From Hymenobacter sp. YIM 151500-1 (GTDB lineage Bacteria > Bacteroidota > Bacteroidia > Cytophagales > Hymenobacteraceae): a stretch of DNA of 64,000 bases. Made by a program: the position numbers and the translations under genes. Below are positions 19,201 to 26,820 of this stretch, piece by piece. The stretch covers positions 3,554,001 through 3,618,000 of the forward strand of contig NZ_CP110139.1 of the NCBI RefSeq assembly GCF_025979885.1, written 5' to 3'. Position 1 is the first letter of the stretch, and the number at the start of each line of letters is the position of its first letter. A model generated the notes under the pieces. That model did not search any database. It was not told where the DNA came from and saw only the letters and a list, made by a program, of their open reading frames with translations.

Positions 19201-20224
19201 TGAGGCGGTGGAAGATATAGGTGTCTTCCTGCTTTTCCAGCTTCACGCACACGCGCTTGTCGTGGGCCGTGTGCACGGTATGGTCGCCGTAGCGGAAGCT
19301 TAGGTCGAAGTGGATGTGGTCGGACACCGGGGCCTCGGCCGTGGCAGCGACGGCAGCCGGGCTACCCCGCCGGGCGGGGGCCGGAGCCGGGCGGCCAGCG
19401 CCAGCGGCTACCACCGTAGCGCCCGGCGCATCCGAAAACGTGAGCTGGGGCCGGGCCACGTACCGCTCCGAACGGATATCGAAGCCGCGGGCGTGCACGT
19501 CGAACGACTCCACCAGTGGGGCCACAAACCGCTGGAAGTAGCTGTCCTCCACCTGCCGCGGAATCACAATAAACTTCTTGTTGAGGAAGGGCTTCAGCTT
19601 CCGGCCGTCCACGTCATTCTGGAAGTTGTGCAGGGTGTCGCCCACCAGCAGCCAGGCCGGCTGCTCGCACACAATTACAGCGTTTTTATACTGAAACTCC
19701 AGCTTCTGCCCCTGGTACTGGATGGTGGGGAAGTAGTGGGTGCTGTCCTCATTGCGGCGGAAGTGAAACAGCACCGAGGCCCGCTCCGGCGCCACGCCAA
19801 TCTCGCGCCAGGTGGGCTCCCCGTCCTTGCCCATGATAAACACGCACTTGCCCGCCAGCCGCTCCAGAATCTGCCCCATGCGCTCCTGCACGTACTGCCC
19901 AATGGCTTCCTGCAAGGCTTTGTCGCCCTTGGTGGGGTCATAAATGCGCAGGAAGAAGTCGGCCGGCGTGGTTTTCTTGGGCCAAAATTCCTTTATCACT
20001 GCGTCCTGCTGAATCTGGTCGGTGAGAGCCACTAGCTCAAAGTCCACTTCGTCCAGCCCATCCGCAAACTCCGGAGCATTTTTGGCCGATACGGTCTGGT
20101 GTTGCAGGGTCAGCTGCCCCCGCGGGTTGCGCTGCACCACGTACGATTCAAACAGATAGCCCAGGTATTCATGCTCTAGAAGCGAATAAACAATCTGAAA
20201 AGGCTGAGAAGTGGAAACCTTCAT
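16214..20224 (-). CDS. SNF2-family DEAD/DEAH helicase with in-frame intein
   Basis: The 1336-aa precursor consists of N-extein residues 1-561, a 346-residue intein (562-907) and C-extein residues 908-1336; spliced host length is 990 aa. The exteins hold the SNF2 ATPase motifs: Walker A DDMGLGK/T (split by the intein), DESQAIKN (motif II), LTGTPVEN (motif III), and in the C-terminal lobe [22 protein letters not shown] and RAHRIGQ. The N-terminal half is a Bacteroidota-type accessory region with a Pro/Ala linker near residues 270-300. Likely role: DNA remodelling or repair. The precursor cannot bind ATP normally until splicing restores GKT. Confidence 0.93.
   Translation of the reverse strand: [1336 protein letters not shown]
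17504..18541 (-). mobile_element. Class 3 intein with LAGLIDADG homing endonuclease
   Basis: 346 residues inserted between Lys and Thr of the SNF2 Walker A motif. Residue 1 is Ala, not Cys/Ser, and the +1 extein residue is Thr. Block B reads CAEHLW (H64, W66), block F has Cys at the usual Asp place (AQCISVD, C326), and block G is LTHN (T344, H345, N346). Together these make the W-C-T triad that defines class 3 inteins. Two dodecapeptide motifs, [11 protein letters not shown] (about 121-131) and [11 protein letters not shown] (215-225), mark a LAGLIDADG endonuclease with both acidic residues kept. It therefore looks intact for splicing and homing. Confidence 0.92.
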
Positions 20225-20476
20225 AATCGGCGCTGATAATGCAACGTTGAAAGTAGGGACATTTGCTAAATACTGTATTTATTAGTGAAAAATAAAAAAT
20301 AATCAATGAATAATTACATCTATAAGACGAGTCACGGTTTGCAGTCTTTGGACAGCCTTTCTGAGTAGATGAAACTAAGCGGTGCGGTGCACGCTAATCT
20401 GGCAAGTTCGCCAACCAAGGCTGTAGATGGCAACTTGATACGGTTGCTTCCTCTGAGCCGCAGACAGTAATAGAGC

Positions 20477-20573
20477 GTCATGCTGAGCGCAGCCGAAGCA
20501 TCTCTCCCGCTGACTAACTCCTGCTGCTTGTTCAACGAAGCGGGAGAGATGCTTCGGCTGCGCTCAGCATGAC
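20477..20573. repeat. Family A inverted repeat, copy 2
   Basis: Arms 20477-20511 and 20539-20573 form a perfect 35-bp inverted repeat (GTCATGCTGAGCGCAGCC...). It lies in the 410-bp gene-free stretch 20225-20634, which otherwise shows only AT-rich sequence upstream of the SNF2 gene. Confidence 0.9.
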
Positions 20574-20634
20574 AAGCAAGACCTGGCTCTTTGCCTAATT
20601 ATGCACCTAGCTAGCGGGTGGCAGCGGAACCTGC

Positions 20635-21864
20635 TTACAGGTTTTCGCGCAGGTCGAGGCGGGCGGCGTTCAGGGCGGGCCGGATGGACACCACAATGGT
20701 GATGATGATGATGGCAATGCCGGTCAGTACGATGTCGGAGAGCTGCATCTTCACGGGGTAGGAGTCGACGACGCTGGTAGCCATGCCCATGCTCACAATG
20801 TGGAAGGTTTGCTGGAGCCAGCAGATGCCCACGCCCAACACCAGGCCCGTAATGGCGCCTACCTGGGCTACAATGGCGCCCTCCAGCAGGAAGATGTTGC
20901 GGATAGTGCGCGAGCCGGCACCCATGGCCATGAGCACAGCCACGTCCTTGCGTTTGTCAATGACCAGCATCGACAGGGAAAAGAAGATGTTGAGCGAGGC
21001 AATCAGCAGAATAAAGGCGAAAGTGATGAACACAAACATCTTCTCCACCTTGATGGCCTTGAGCAGGCTCACGTGCTGCTCATCGGAGTCGAGCACCCGG
21101 AAGCCGCTGCCGAGGCGCTGCTTCAGGGCCTGCTTCACGTCGGCAATGGGCTGGCCGGGCGCCACTTTCACCTCCAGGGCCGTGCGGCGGCGGCCGTAGC
21201 GCAGCAGCTCCTGGGCAAACTCCAGGGGCACGTAGATGTAGCTGTCGTCGATGTGCTGCTCAATCAGGAAGACGCCCCCGGCCAGAATCGGCTGCTCGTT
21301 GAAGGCCGTTTCGGGATTCATCGACAGGGTTTTGCGGCCCGTGTTGCGCGGGTAGAGCAGGCGCATGGGCGAGAAGCGGTTGTTGAGGGCAATGCTCAGC
21401 TCGTGCTGCACGCCGGCCCCCAGCAGGGCGTAGTCGAGGCCCTCCCGGCGCAGGCGGTGCTCGCCCTCCACAATGGCCGAGTCGATGTTGCTCTGGTGGT
21501 GGTAGTTGTCCGAGACGCCCTTCATCTTCACCACCATTTGCCGGTCGCGGTACTGCAGCAGGGCGTTGTCCTCGATAACCTCGGTAACCAGGCTCACGCC
21601 CGGCGTGCCTTTGAGGCGGGCCAGAAACTGCGGCTCTGCCACAAACGACTTGCCCTGCACGGCGGTAATCAGCAAGTCGGGGTCCGACTTGCCGTAGAGG
21701 CTGCGCACCAGGTCCTCCAGCCCGTTGAACACGGACAGCACAATGATGAGCGCCATCGTCCCCACCGCCACGCCAATCATGGAGATGTTGGAGATGATGC
21801 TGATGATGTTGCGCTTCTTCTTCGAGAGAAAATAACGCCGGGCAATGAGCAGAGGTACGTTCAC
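20635..21864 (-). CDS. FtsX/LolC-E-type ABC transporter permease
   Basis: A 409-aa inner-membrane protein. One N-terminal helix follows LIARRYFLSKKKRNIISIIS (typical LolC/E start) and leads to a large periplasmic (MacB-PCD) domain from about residue 45 to 260. Three C-terminal helices follow (FVFITFAFILLIASLNIFFSL, an IFLLEGAIVAQVGAI segment, and IVLTGIAIIIITIVVSI). The family moves lipoproteins or other lipophilic cargo; the partner ATPase is not in this window, so the cargo is not assigned. Confidence 0.85.
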   Translation of the reverse strand: MNVPLLIARRYFLSKKKRNIISIISNISMIGVAVGTMALIIVLSVFNGLEDLVRSLYGKSDPDLLITAVQGKSFVAEPQFLARLKGTPGVSLVTEVIEDNALLQYRDRQMVVKMKGVSDNYHHQSNIDSAIVEGEHRLRREGLDYALLGAGVQHELSIALNNRFSPMRLLYPRNTGRKTLSMNPETAFNEQPILAGGVFLIEQHIDDSYIYVPLEFAQELLRYGRRRTALEVKVAPGQPIADVKQALKQRLGSGFRVLDSDEQHVSLLKAIKVEKMFVFITFAFILLIASLNIFFSLSMLVIDKRKDVAVLMAMGAGSRTIRNIFLLEGAIVAQVGAITGLVLGVGICWLQQTFHIVSMGMATSVVDSYPVKMQLSDIVLTGIAIIIITIVVSIRPALNAARLDLRENL

Positions 21865-21924
21865 GTGCGGGGCGCGGAGGGGTAGGGCAGAGCGGAGCGG
21901 AAAAGAGCGGGAAAAGTAGCGGAA

Positions 21925-22260
21925 TTAGCTGGCGCGGCGCATAAAGTCTTCGAGGCGGCGCAGGCGCTCCTCGTGGTCTTGGTAAACGGTAATGCGAATC
22001 TCCCGCAGGTCAGCCCGAATACCTCCCAAGTGGTCAAGCACAGCACCAGCAAAGGCATTGAACCCAGCTTCGTTACGGTCCAGGCGGTCCAGAATCTGTA
22101 CCTGCGTCTGCTGCATGTGCTCCTGAGTGGAGAGCATTTTTTCTTGAATTTGCACTACCGTGCGCAGGATGGAATTGGTTTGGTTGAGTTGCTCCTGCTG
22201 GCGGTCCATGCGGAGCAGCATTTCGGCCGGGAGTTCCGAGAAGTCGTTCTTATCAGCCAT
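21925..22260 (-). CDS. Hypothetical coiled-coil protein
   Basis: 111 aa, hydrophilic, with heptad-like content (LLRMDRQQEQLNQTNSILRTVVQIQEKML, then THEEHMQQT-type Gln/Leu stretches) and a C-terminal DHEERLRRLEDFMRRA helix. No domain recognised. 60 bp upstream of the permease gene on the same strand, so it may be co-transcribed. Confidence 0.6.
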   Translation of the reverse strand: MADKNDFSELPAEMLLRMDRQQEQLNQTNSILRTVVQIQEKMLSTQEHMQQTQVQILDRLDRNEAGFNAFAGAVLDHLGGIRADLREIRITVYQDHEERLRRLEDFMRRAS

Positions 22261-22332
22261 CGGGCAGCGCGGAGTAGTAAAGCGTGAAGCAAGATACGCC
22301 GCTCAGCCGAAAAGGTGGAACACCAAATCAGG

Positions 22333-23142
22333 CTATTTCCAAGCCTTCACAATCAGCCCCGTGCCCGACTCGTGGCGCCGGTTGGTGTCGAACCAGTTGA
22401 GGATAAGGCAGAAAGGAAAGGTGAGCAAGTAGTAGAACGGCAGCAGCAGAAAAAACCAGCGCGAATAGCCGAGCAGCAGGATAGGGTACTTCATGCTCAG
22501 GCGCCACGACACCTGCCCCGGCTCGCCGTAGCTGTAGCGGGCCTCAATCCGCTCGAAGCCCGCGGTGCGCAGCTTCTGCTGAATCTCGTGGATGTTATAG
22601 CCGTCGCGCACGTGCTCCTCAATGAAGGAGGTTTCGCCGTCGGCGTGCACATCGGAGCCGCCCTGGTCCGAAGGCGTGGAAATCAGCAACATGCCGCCGT
22701 CCTTGAGCGAGGCGTGGATGTTGCGGAACACCTCTACGTCTTCCAGGATGTGCTCCATCACGTCCACGGACAAGGCTAGGTCGAAGGTGTTGGGCTGCTG
22801 GTAGAGCACCAGGTCTTGCACGGCAAACTGGGCGTTGGTGCGGCCAATCTGCCGGAAGAAACGGTTGGAATCGGCCACCTGCTCGTCCTTCACATCCACG
22901 GCCAGAATGGTCCACCTGCGGCTCAGGCCCGACAGCCAGTAGGTGTACTGCCCGTAGCCGGAGCCGGCGTCGAGCACGTTCAGGGCTTCGTCGGTGCGGC
23001 CCTGAGCCCACTGGCGCAGCTCCCGGTGCACGTGCCAGGTGCGCAGCAGCAGCAAGTCGAGCAGGTGGTAAAACAGGCGGCGCAGCAGCGGCGTGCGGTT
23101 GAACACCTCGCCAAGGGACTTCTTAATCGGGTCGTAGTACAA
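22333..23142 (-). CDS. Class I SAM-dependent methyltransferase
   Basis: The SAM motif I is VLDAGSGYGQYTYWL, motif II-like ILAVDVKD follows, and DLALSVDVMEHILED is the motif IV/post-motif region. Hydrophobic C-terminal segments (YSRWFFLLLPFYYLLTFPFCLIL) suggest membrane association. The only upstream ATG (23226) would translate an ATGAGTGA-type repeat as SFTHPLIHSF, so a TTG start at 23142 (LYYDPIKKSLGEVF) is preferred. Substrate unknown; small-molecule or lipid methylation is possible. Confidence 0.75.
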   Translation of the reverse strand: MYYDPIKKSLGEVFNRTPLLRRLFYHLLDLLLLRTWHVHRELRQWAQGRTDEALNVLDAGSGYGQYTYWLSGLSRRWTILAVDVKDEQVADSNRFFRQIGRTNAQFAVQDLVLYQQPNTFDLALSVDVMEHILEDVEVFRNIHASLKDGGMLLISTPSDQGGSDVHADGETSFIEEHVRDGYNIHEIQQKLRTAGFERIEARYSYGEPGQVSWRLSMKYPILLLGYSRWFFLLLPFYYLLTFPFCLILNWFDTNRRHESGTGLIVKAWK

Positions 23143-23153
23143 CTGAAACGAGT

Positions 23154-23262
23154 GAATGAGTGGATGAGTGAATGAGTGACTGTAGGTGGAGAGCCGTCGA
23201 GAAATGAGACATCGGCATGTTTTCATTCACTCATTCACTCATCCACTCATTCACTCATTCGT
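23154..23262. repeat. Family D repeat (ATGAGTGA-type), inverted pair
   Basis: GAATGAGTGGATGAGTG-type sequence (23154-23180) and its reverse complement (23224-23262, repeated CATTCACT/CATCCACT) flank about 43 bp. The right arm overlaps the last codons of rbfA. A second pair occurs at 27682-27806. Confidence 0.75.
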
Positions 23263-23689
23263 CTTCGTCGGCGAAGAGCTTGGGGCGTTTGGGGGCGGCG
23301 CTGGCGTCGTCGGAGGCAGCGTCGTCCTCGGGTGGGGCGGGCGGGATGTGCAGGTCGCCAAATACTTTGTCCATATGGGCGGCGTAGGCGGCGGAGTCGT
23401 CGAGGAAGAACACCAGCTCGGGCACCACGCGCAGCTGCTGGCGCACCCGCTTGGCCAGGGCCTGGCGGACGACTTTCTGATTGTCTTTCACGAGCAGCAG
23501 CTGGTCATCGGCGTTCTGGGCCAGCAGCAGGCTCAGGTACACGCGGGCAATGCCCAGGTCGGGCGACACGCGCACCAGGCTGATGCCCGGCGGCAAGCCC
23601 GGAAACAGGTGGGGCAGGTCGCGCTGAAATACGGCGGCCAGCTCTTGCTGGAGCAGGCTGGCTACTTTTTGCTGTCGTTTGCTTTCCAT
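23255..23689 (-). CDS. rbfA: Ribosome-binding factor A
   Basis: A 144-aa KH-like protein needed for late 16S rRNA and 30S maturation. The start is ATG 23689 (MESKRQQKVASLLQQELAAV), the normal RbfA N-terminus. VSPDLGIARVYLSLL is the conserved centre, and RQQLRVVPELVFFLDDS ends the core. An acidic tail with Asp/Glu/Ala follows, partly encoded by family D repeat sequence. A TATCTTTG -7 element is 9 nt before the ATG. Confidence 0.9.
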   Translation of the reverse strand: MESKRQQKVASLLQQELAAVFQRDLPHLFPGLPPGISLVRVSPDLGIARVYLSLLLAQNADDQLLLVKDNQKVVRQALAKRVRQQLRVVPELVFFLDDSAAYAAHMDKVFGDLHIPPAPPEDDAASDDASAAPKRPKLFADEDE

Positions 23690-23698
23690 AAGAAGGGG

Positions 23699-23706
23699 CA
23701 AAGATA
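23699..23706 (-). promoter_or_regulatory. -7 element of rbfA (TATCTTTG)
   Basis: A perfect TAnnTTTG match on the minus strand, ending 9 nt before the rbfA ATG; this implies a near-leaderless mRNA. Confidence 0.6.
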
Positions 23707-23711
23707 GGTGG

Positions 23712-23876
23712 TTAGGGACTTAGGGTCTTGGGGGCTTAGAGTCTTGAATAATGGGCGTAAAGAGGACTGCATAAGTGCCAACGGGTGCCGGGCTTCTATC
23801 TTTGCTTTACGGGGCTTTTCGATAAAGGCTTACACGAGAAATCTAAGCCCCTAAGCCCCCAAGACCCTAAGCCCCT
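23712..23876. repeat. Family B (TTAGGG-like) inverted pair
   Basis: TTAGGGACTTAGGGTCTTGG (from 23712) and its inverse CCAAGACCCTAAGCCCC (to 23876) flank the rbfA/membrane-protein divergent intergenic region. A second, shorter pair is at 29122-29392. Confidence 0.7.
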
Positions 23877-23879
23877 CCT

Positions 23880-25292
23880 TTGCTCCAATTCTTCAAAAGC
23901 TCCCTGCCCACGCGGCTGTTTGTGCTGCTGCTCTTGCTGCTGGCCCTGCGGCTGCCGCTGCTCTGGTGGGGCCTGCCGCTGCTGCCCAGCGAGTTGCGCG
24001 GCCTGCTGGTGGGGGAGCGGCTGCACGAAGGCGCCTTGCTCTACCGCAACCTCTACGATAGCACCGCCCCGCTGGCCGCGGCCCTGTTCGGGGCTCTCGA
24101 CGTGGTGGGCAGCCGCCCGCTCTGGCTGCACCGCGGGCTGGCCCTGGTGCTGCTTGCGTTTCAGGCCCTGCGCTTCAACTTCGTGCTCAACCGCGCCGAC
24201 GTGCACCCCGAGCGCGGCTACGTGGGCGCCCTCACCTACCTGCTGCTCGGCTCCCTCACCGCCGACCTCGACATCCTGTCGCCGCTGCTGCTGGGGCACA
24301 CGTTTCTGATAACGGCCCTGAGTGCCCTGTTGCCCACCTCCCGCGAGGGGTACGACAACCGCCGCCTGTTCCGGGCGGGCTTTCTGGTGGGGGTGGCGGC
24401 CCTGTGCTACCTGCCGCTGGCGCTGTTTCTGCTGGTGGGGCTGTTTGCGGTTATCGTCTTCGCCGCCAACTCGTTCCGGAGCTTTTTGCTACTGGTCTGT
24501 GGCTTTCTGTTTCCGTATGCGGTAGTGGCTACCGTGTTTCTGTACGCCGATTCCCTGCCGGCTTTCGTGCAGTTTCATTTGCAGCCTACCTTGCAAGGCC
24601 TGGCCAACGGCCCCGAGGGACTGCCGCTGGGGGTGCTGCTGCGGCTGCTGGTGCTGCCGGGGTTGCTGCTGGTGCTAAGCCTGGGCCGCAGCTTCACTAC
24701 GTCGCTAGGGCTGGTATTTCAGGTCAAGTTTCTGCAGCTGATGCTGGTGTGGCTGCTGGTGGCCGTAGCCATGGGCGCAGCCGGCCGGGGCACGGCACCC
24801 GGCACGCTGGTGCTGCTGCTGCCGCCGCTCACCTACTTCAGCTTGTTTCTGTGGCAGAAAGCCCGCCGCCGCTGGGTGCCCGAGGTGCTGCTGCTCCTGG
24901 TGCTGGGCGCGGTGGTGGCCGTGCGCTACCGTGAGGCGCTGCGGCTGGAAGCCGTCGTGCAGATTCCGGCTGAAAGTCGCTTTGCCGTGCGCCCTAACCC
25001 CACCTATGCGTTTCTGGAAGGCCAGCGCCTGCTCGTGCTCGGTCCCGACCAGCGCCCCTACCTGCGCAACCGCCCCACCACGCCCTACTTGGACTGGCGC
25101 CTATCGCAGGTTGATTTTGGCCAGCTCGACCAGTACGATGCCGTGTTCCGCCTCTCGCGCAGCTTCCAGCCCCAGCCCCCGCGCTACCTCATCGACCAGG
25201 CCGGCCTGCTGCCCGAGCTGCAATACAAAGTGCCGGCCATCTTCGGCCGCTACGAGCCCACCAACACCCCGCGGCTGTACCGGCTGAGGTAA
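23880..25292 (+). CDS. Polytopic membrane protein (DUF6427-like)
   Basis: 470 aa with roughly ten hydrophobic helices, starting at TTG 23880 just after a family B arm. Conserved-looking blocks are GERLHEGALLYRNLYDSTAPLA, HRGLALVLLAFQALRFN and GRGTAPGTLVLLLPPLTY. It resembles a Bacteroidota membrane family seen in gliding or cell-division neighbourhoods (DUF6427); the assignment is by recollection of pattern and should be treated as tentative. A soluble C-terminal ~100 residues is Pro/Arg-rich. Confidence 0.7.
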   Translation: MLQFFKSSLPTRLFVLLLLLLALRLPLLWWGLPLLPSELRGLLVGERLHEGALLYRNLYDSTAPLAAALFGALDVVGSRPLWLHRGLALVLLAFQALRFNFVLNRADVHPERGYVGALTYLLLGSLTADLDILSPLLLGHTFLITALSALLPTSREGYDNRRLFRAGFLVGVAALCYLPLALFLLVGLFAVIVFAANSFRSFLLLVCGFLFPYAVVATVFLYADSLPAFVQFHLQPTLQGLANGPEGLPLGVLLRLLVLPGLLLVLSLGRSFTTSLGLVFQVKFLQLMLVWLLVAVAMGAAGRGTAPGTLVLLLPPLTYFSLFLWQKARRRWVPEVLLLLVLGAVVAVRYREALRLEAVVQIPAESRFAVRPNPTYAFLEGQRLLVLGPDQRPYLRNRPTTPYLDWRLSQVDFGQLDQYDAVFRLSRSFQPQPPRYLIDQAGLLPELQYKVPAIFGRYEPTNTPRLYRLR

Positions 25293-25328
25293 GTTGAGAA
25301 GTTTATAAGTTGAGGAGTTAGAAAGTTG

Positions 25329-25777
25329 AGAAGGCCCCTGGCCGAAGTCTTAGCCGCCGCAGGCGGCGAGACTTCGAGCCACGGAAATGGGGCAAGTCTC
25401 CCGACTTGCGGCCGCGCCAGCGGCCAGCCGGTACCGCGCCGTTTGGGTACAGCACCGTTTCGGGCATCATCACGCAGGTGGTAAGGCTCCCAGAGCGGAA
25501 GCCTCGGGCTACGTAGCAGCTCCCGGAGTATTCGCTGACTAGCCTTGAACTTTAGCTCTGGGACGTGCGGAGCGGTTTAGCATTGTTCTGCCTCGTCGTT
25601 CTGCCCCGTCGCGAAGTGAAACTTCGCGTTACTTATGACTTCTGCTGGCCACCCAGCAACCTCACGAGGCGCGGTTCCGGCTGGCCGCTGGCGCGGCCGC
25701 AAGTCGGGAGACTTGCCCCATGAGCCGGCGGGCAGACGCCTCGCCAAAGGCGAGAAGTCTGCCGCCAGGGGCCTTCT
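25329..25777. repeat. 449-bp nested inverted-repeat element
   Basis: Outer 14-bp perfect inverted ends (AGAAGGCCCCTGGC at 25329-25342; complement at 25764-25777) enclose a perfect 45-bp inverted repeat (25387-25431 and 25677-25721). Further GC-rich hairpins (GCCGCCGCAGGCGGC, CTCGCCAAAGGCGAG) sit between the two levels. The centre (25432-25676) has no gene. The right end touches the rpiB stop codon. It looks like a MITE-like element. Confidence 0.85.
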
Positions 25778-25778
25778 T

Positions 25779-26213
25779 TCAGCAGTCAATCTTGGCCACG
25801 CGGGTTTGGTGGCGGCCGCCTTCAAAGGCGGTATTTAGGAACTGGCTGACGATGGCGCGGGCGTCTTCCTCACTTACGAAGCGGGCCGGCACGCACACGA
25901 TGTTGGCGTTGTTGTGCTGGCGGGCCAGGGCGGCTAGCTCCGGCTCCCAGGCAATGGCCGCCCGAATGCCGCGGTGCTTGTTGGCCGTGATGCACACCCC
26001 GTTGGCCGAGCCGCACAGCAGCACGCCCCGTTCCAGCTCCCCGGCCGCTACCGCCGTGGCCAGCGGGTGCACAAAGTCCGGATAATCAACTGAATCAGCG
26101 GAGAAGGTGCCGAAGTCGCGCACCTCGTAGCCATTATCCTGCAGCCACTGCACCAGCATCTGCTTGTACGCAAACCCGGCGTGGTCGGAGCCGATGGCAA
26201 TGTGGTTTTCCAT
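25779..26213 (-). CDS. rpiB: Ribose 5-phosphate isomerase B
   Basis: A 144-aa enzyme interconverting ribose-5-P and ribulose-5-P in the pentose phosphate pathway. The N-terminal IAIGSDHAGFAYK is the RpiB signature; GVLLCGSANGVCITANKHRGIRAA contains the active-site anion hole and the Cys position, and NANIVCVPARFVSEEDA follows. Length is typical of the LacA/RpiB family. The 3' end abuts the inverted-repeat element; 5' of it lies the 9-bp array. Confidence 0.93.
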   Translation of the reverse strand: MENHIAIGSDHAGFAYKQMLVQWLQDNGYEVRDFGTFSADSVDYPDFVHPLATAVAAGELERGVLLCGSANGVCITANKHRGIRAAIAWEPELAALARQHNNANIVCVPARFVSEEDARAIVSQFLNTAFEGGRHQTRVAKIDC

Positions 26214-26300
26214 AAAAGCTACTGTGAGTAATGAGGAGAGAATGTGGGAAATCCGGTAAGAAACTAATTGGCCGAATAATCGGCCATTTTCACATTTCTC

Positions 26301-26813
26301 ACATTCATCACATTCATCACATTCATCACATTCATCACATTCATCACATTCATCACATTCATCACATTCATCACATTCATCACATTCATCACATTCATCA
26401 CATTCATCACATTCATCACATTCATCACATTCATCACATTCATCACATTCATCATATTCATCATATTCATCATATTCATCATATTCATCATATTCATCAT
26501 ATTCATCATATTCATCATATTCATCATATTCATCATATTCATCATATTCATCATATTCATCATATTCATCATATTCATCATATTCATCATATTCATCATA
26601 TTCATCATATTCATCATATTCATCATATTCATCATATTCATCATATTCATCATATTCATCATATTCATCATATTCATCATATTCATCATATTCATCATAT
26701 TCATCATATTCATCATATTCATCATATTCATCATATTCATCATATTCATCATATTCATCATATTCATCATATTCATCATATTCATCATATTCATCATATT
26801 CATCATATTCATC
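26301..26813. repeat. 57-copy 9-bp tandem array
   Basis: 17 copies of ACATTCATC (26301-26453) are followed without a break by 40 copies of ATATTCATC (26454-26813), then ATATTTA and the tatC stop codon at 26821. The two blocks differ by one base (C to T). Being a multiple of 3, the array is open in several frames: HIH repeats on plus, MNM/MNV on minus. Confidence 0.97.
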
Positions 26814-26820
26814 ATATTTA

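Noticed and set aside
20332..20535. 67-aa minus-strand ORF
   Set aside because: Runs through family A repeat copy 2 with no coding character.
26301..26813. CRISPR array
   Set aside because: Units are 9 bp, contiguous, without spacers.
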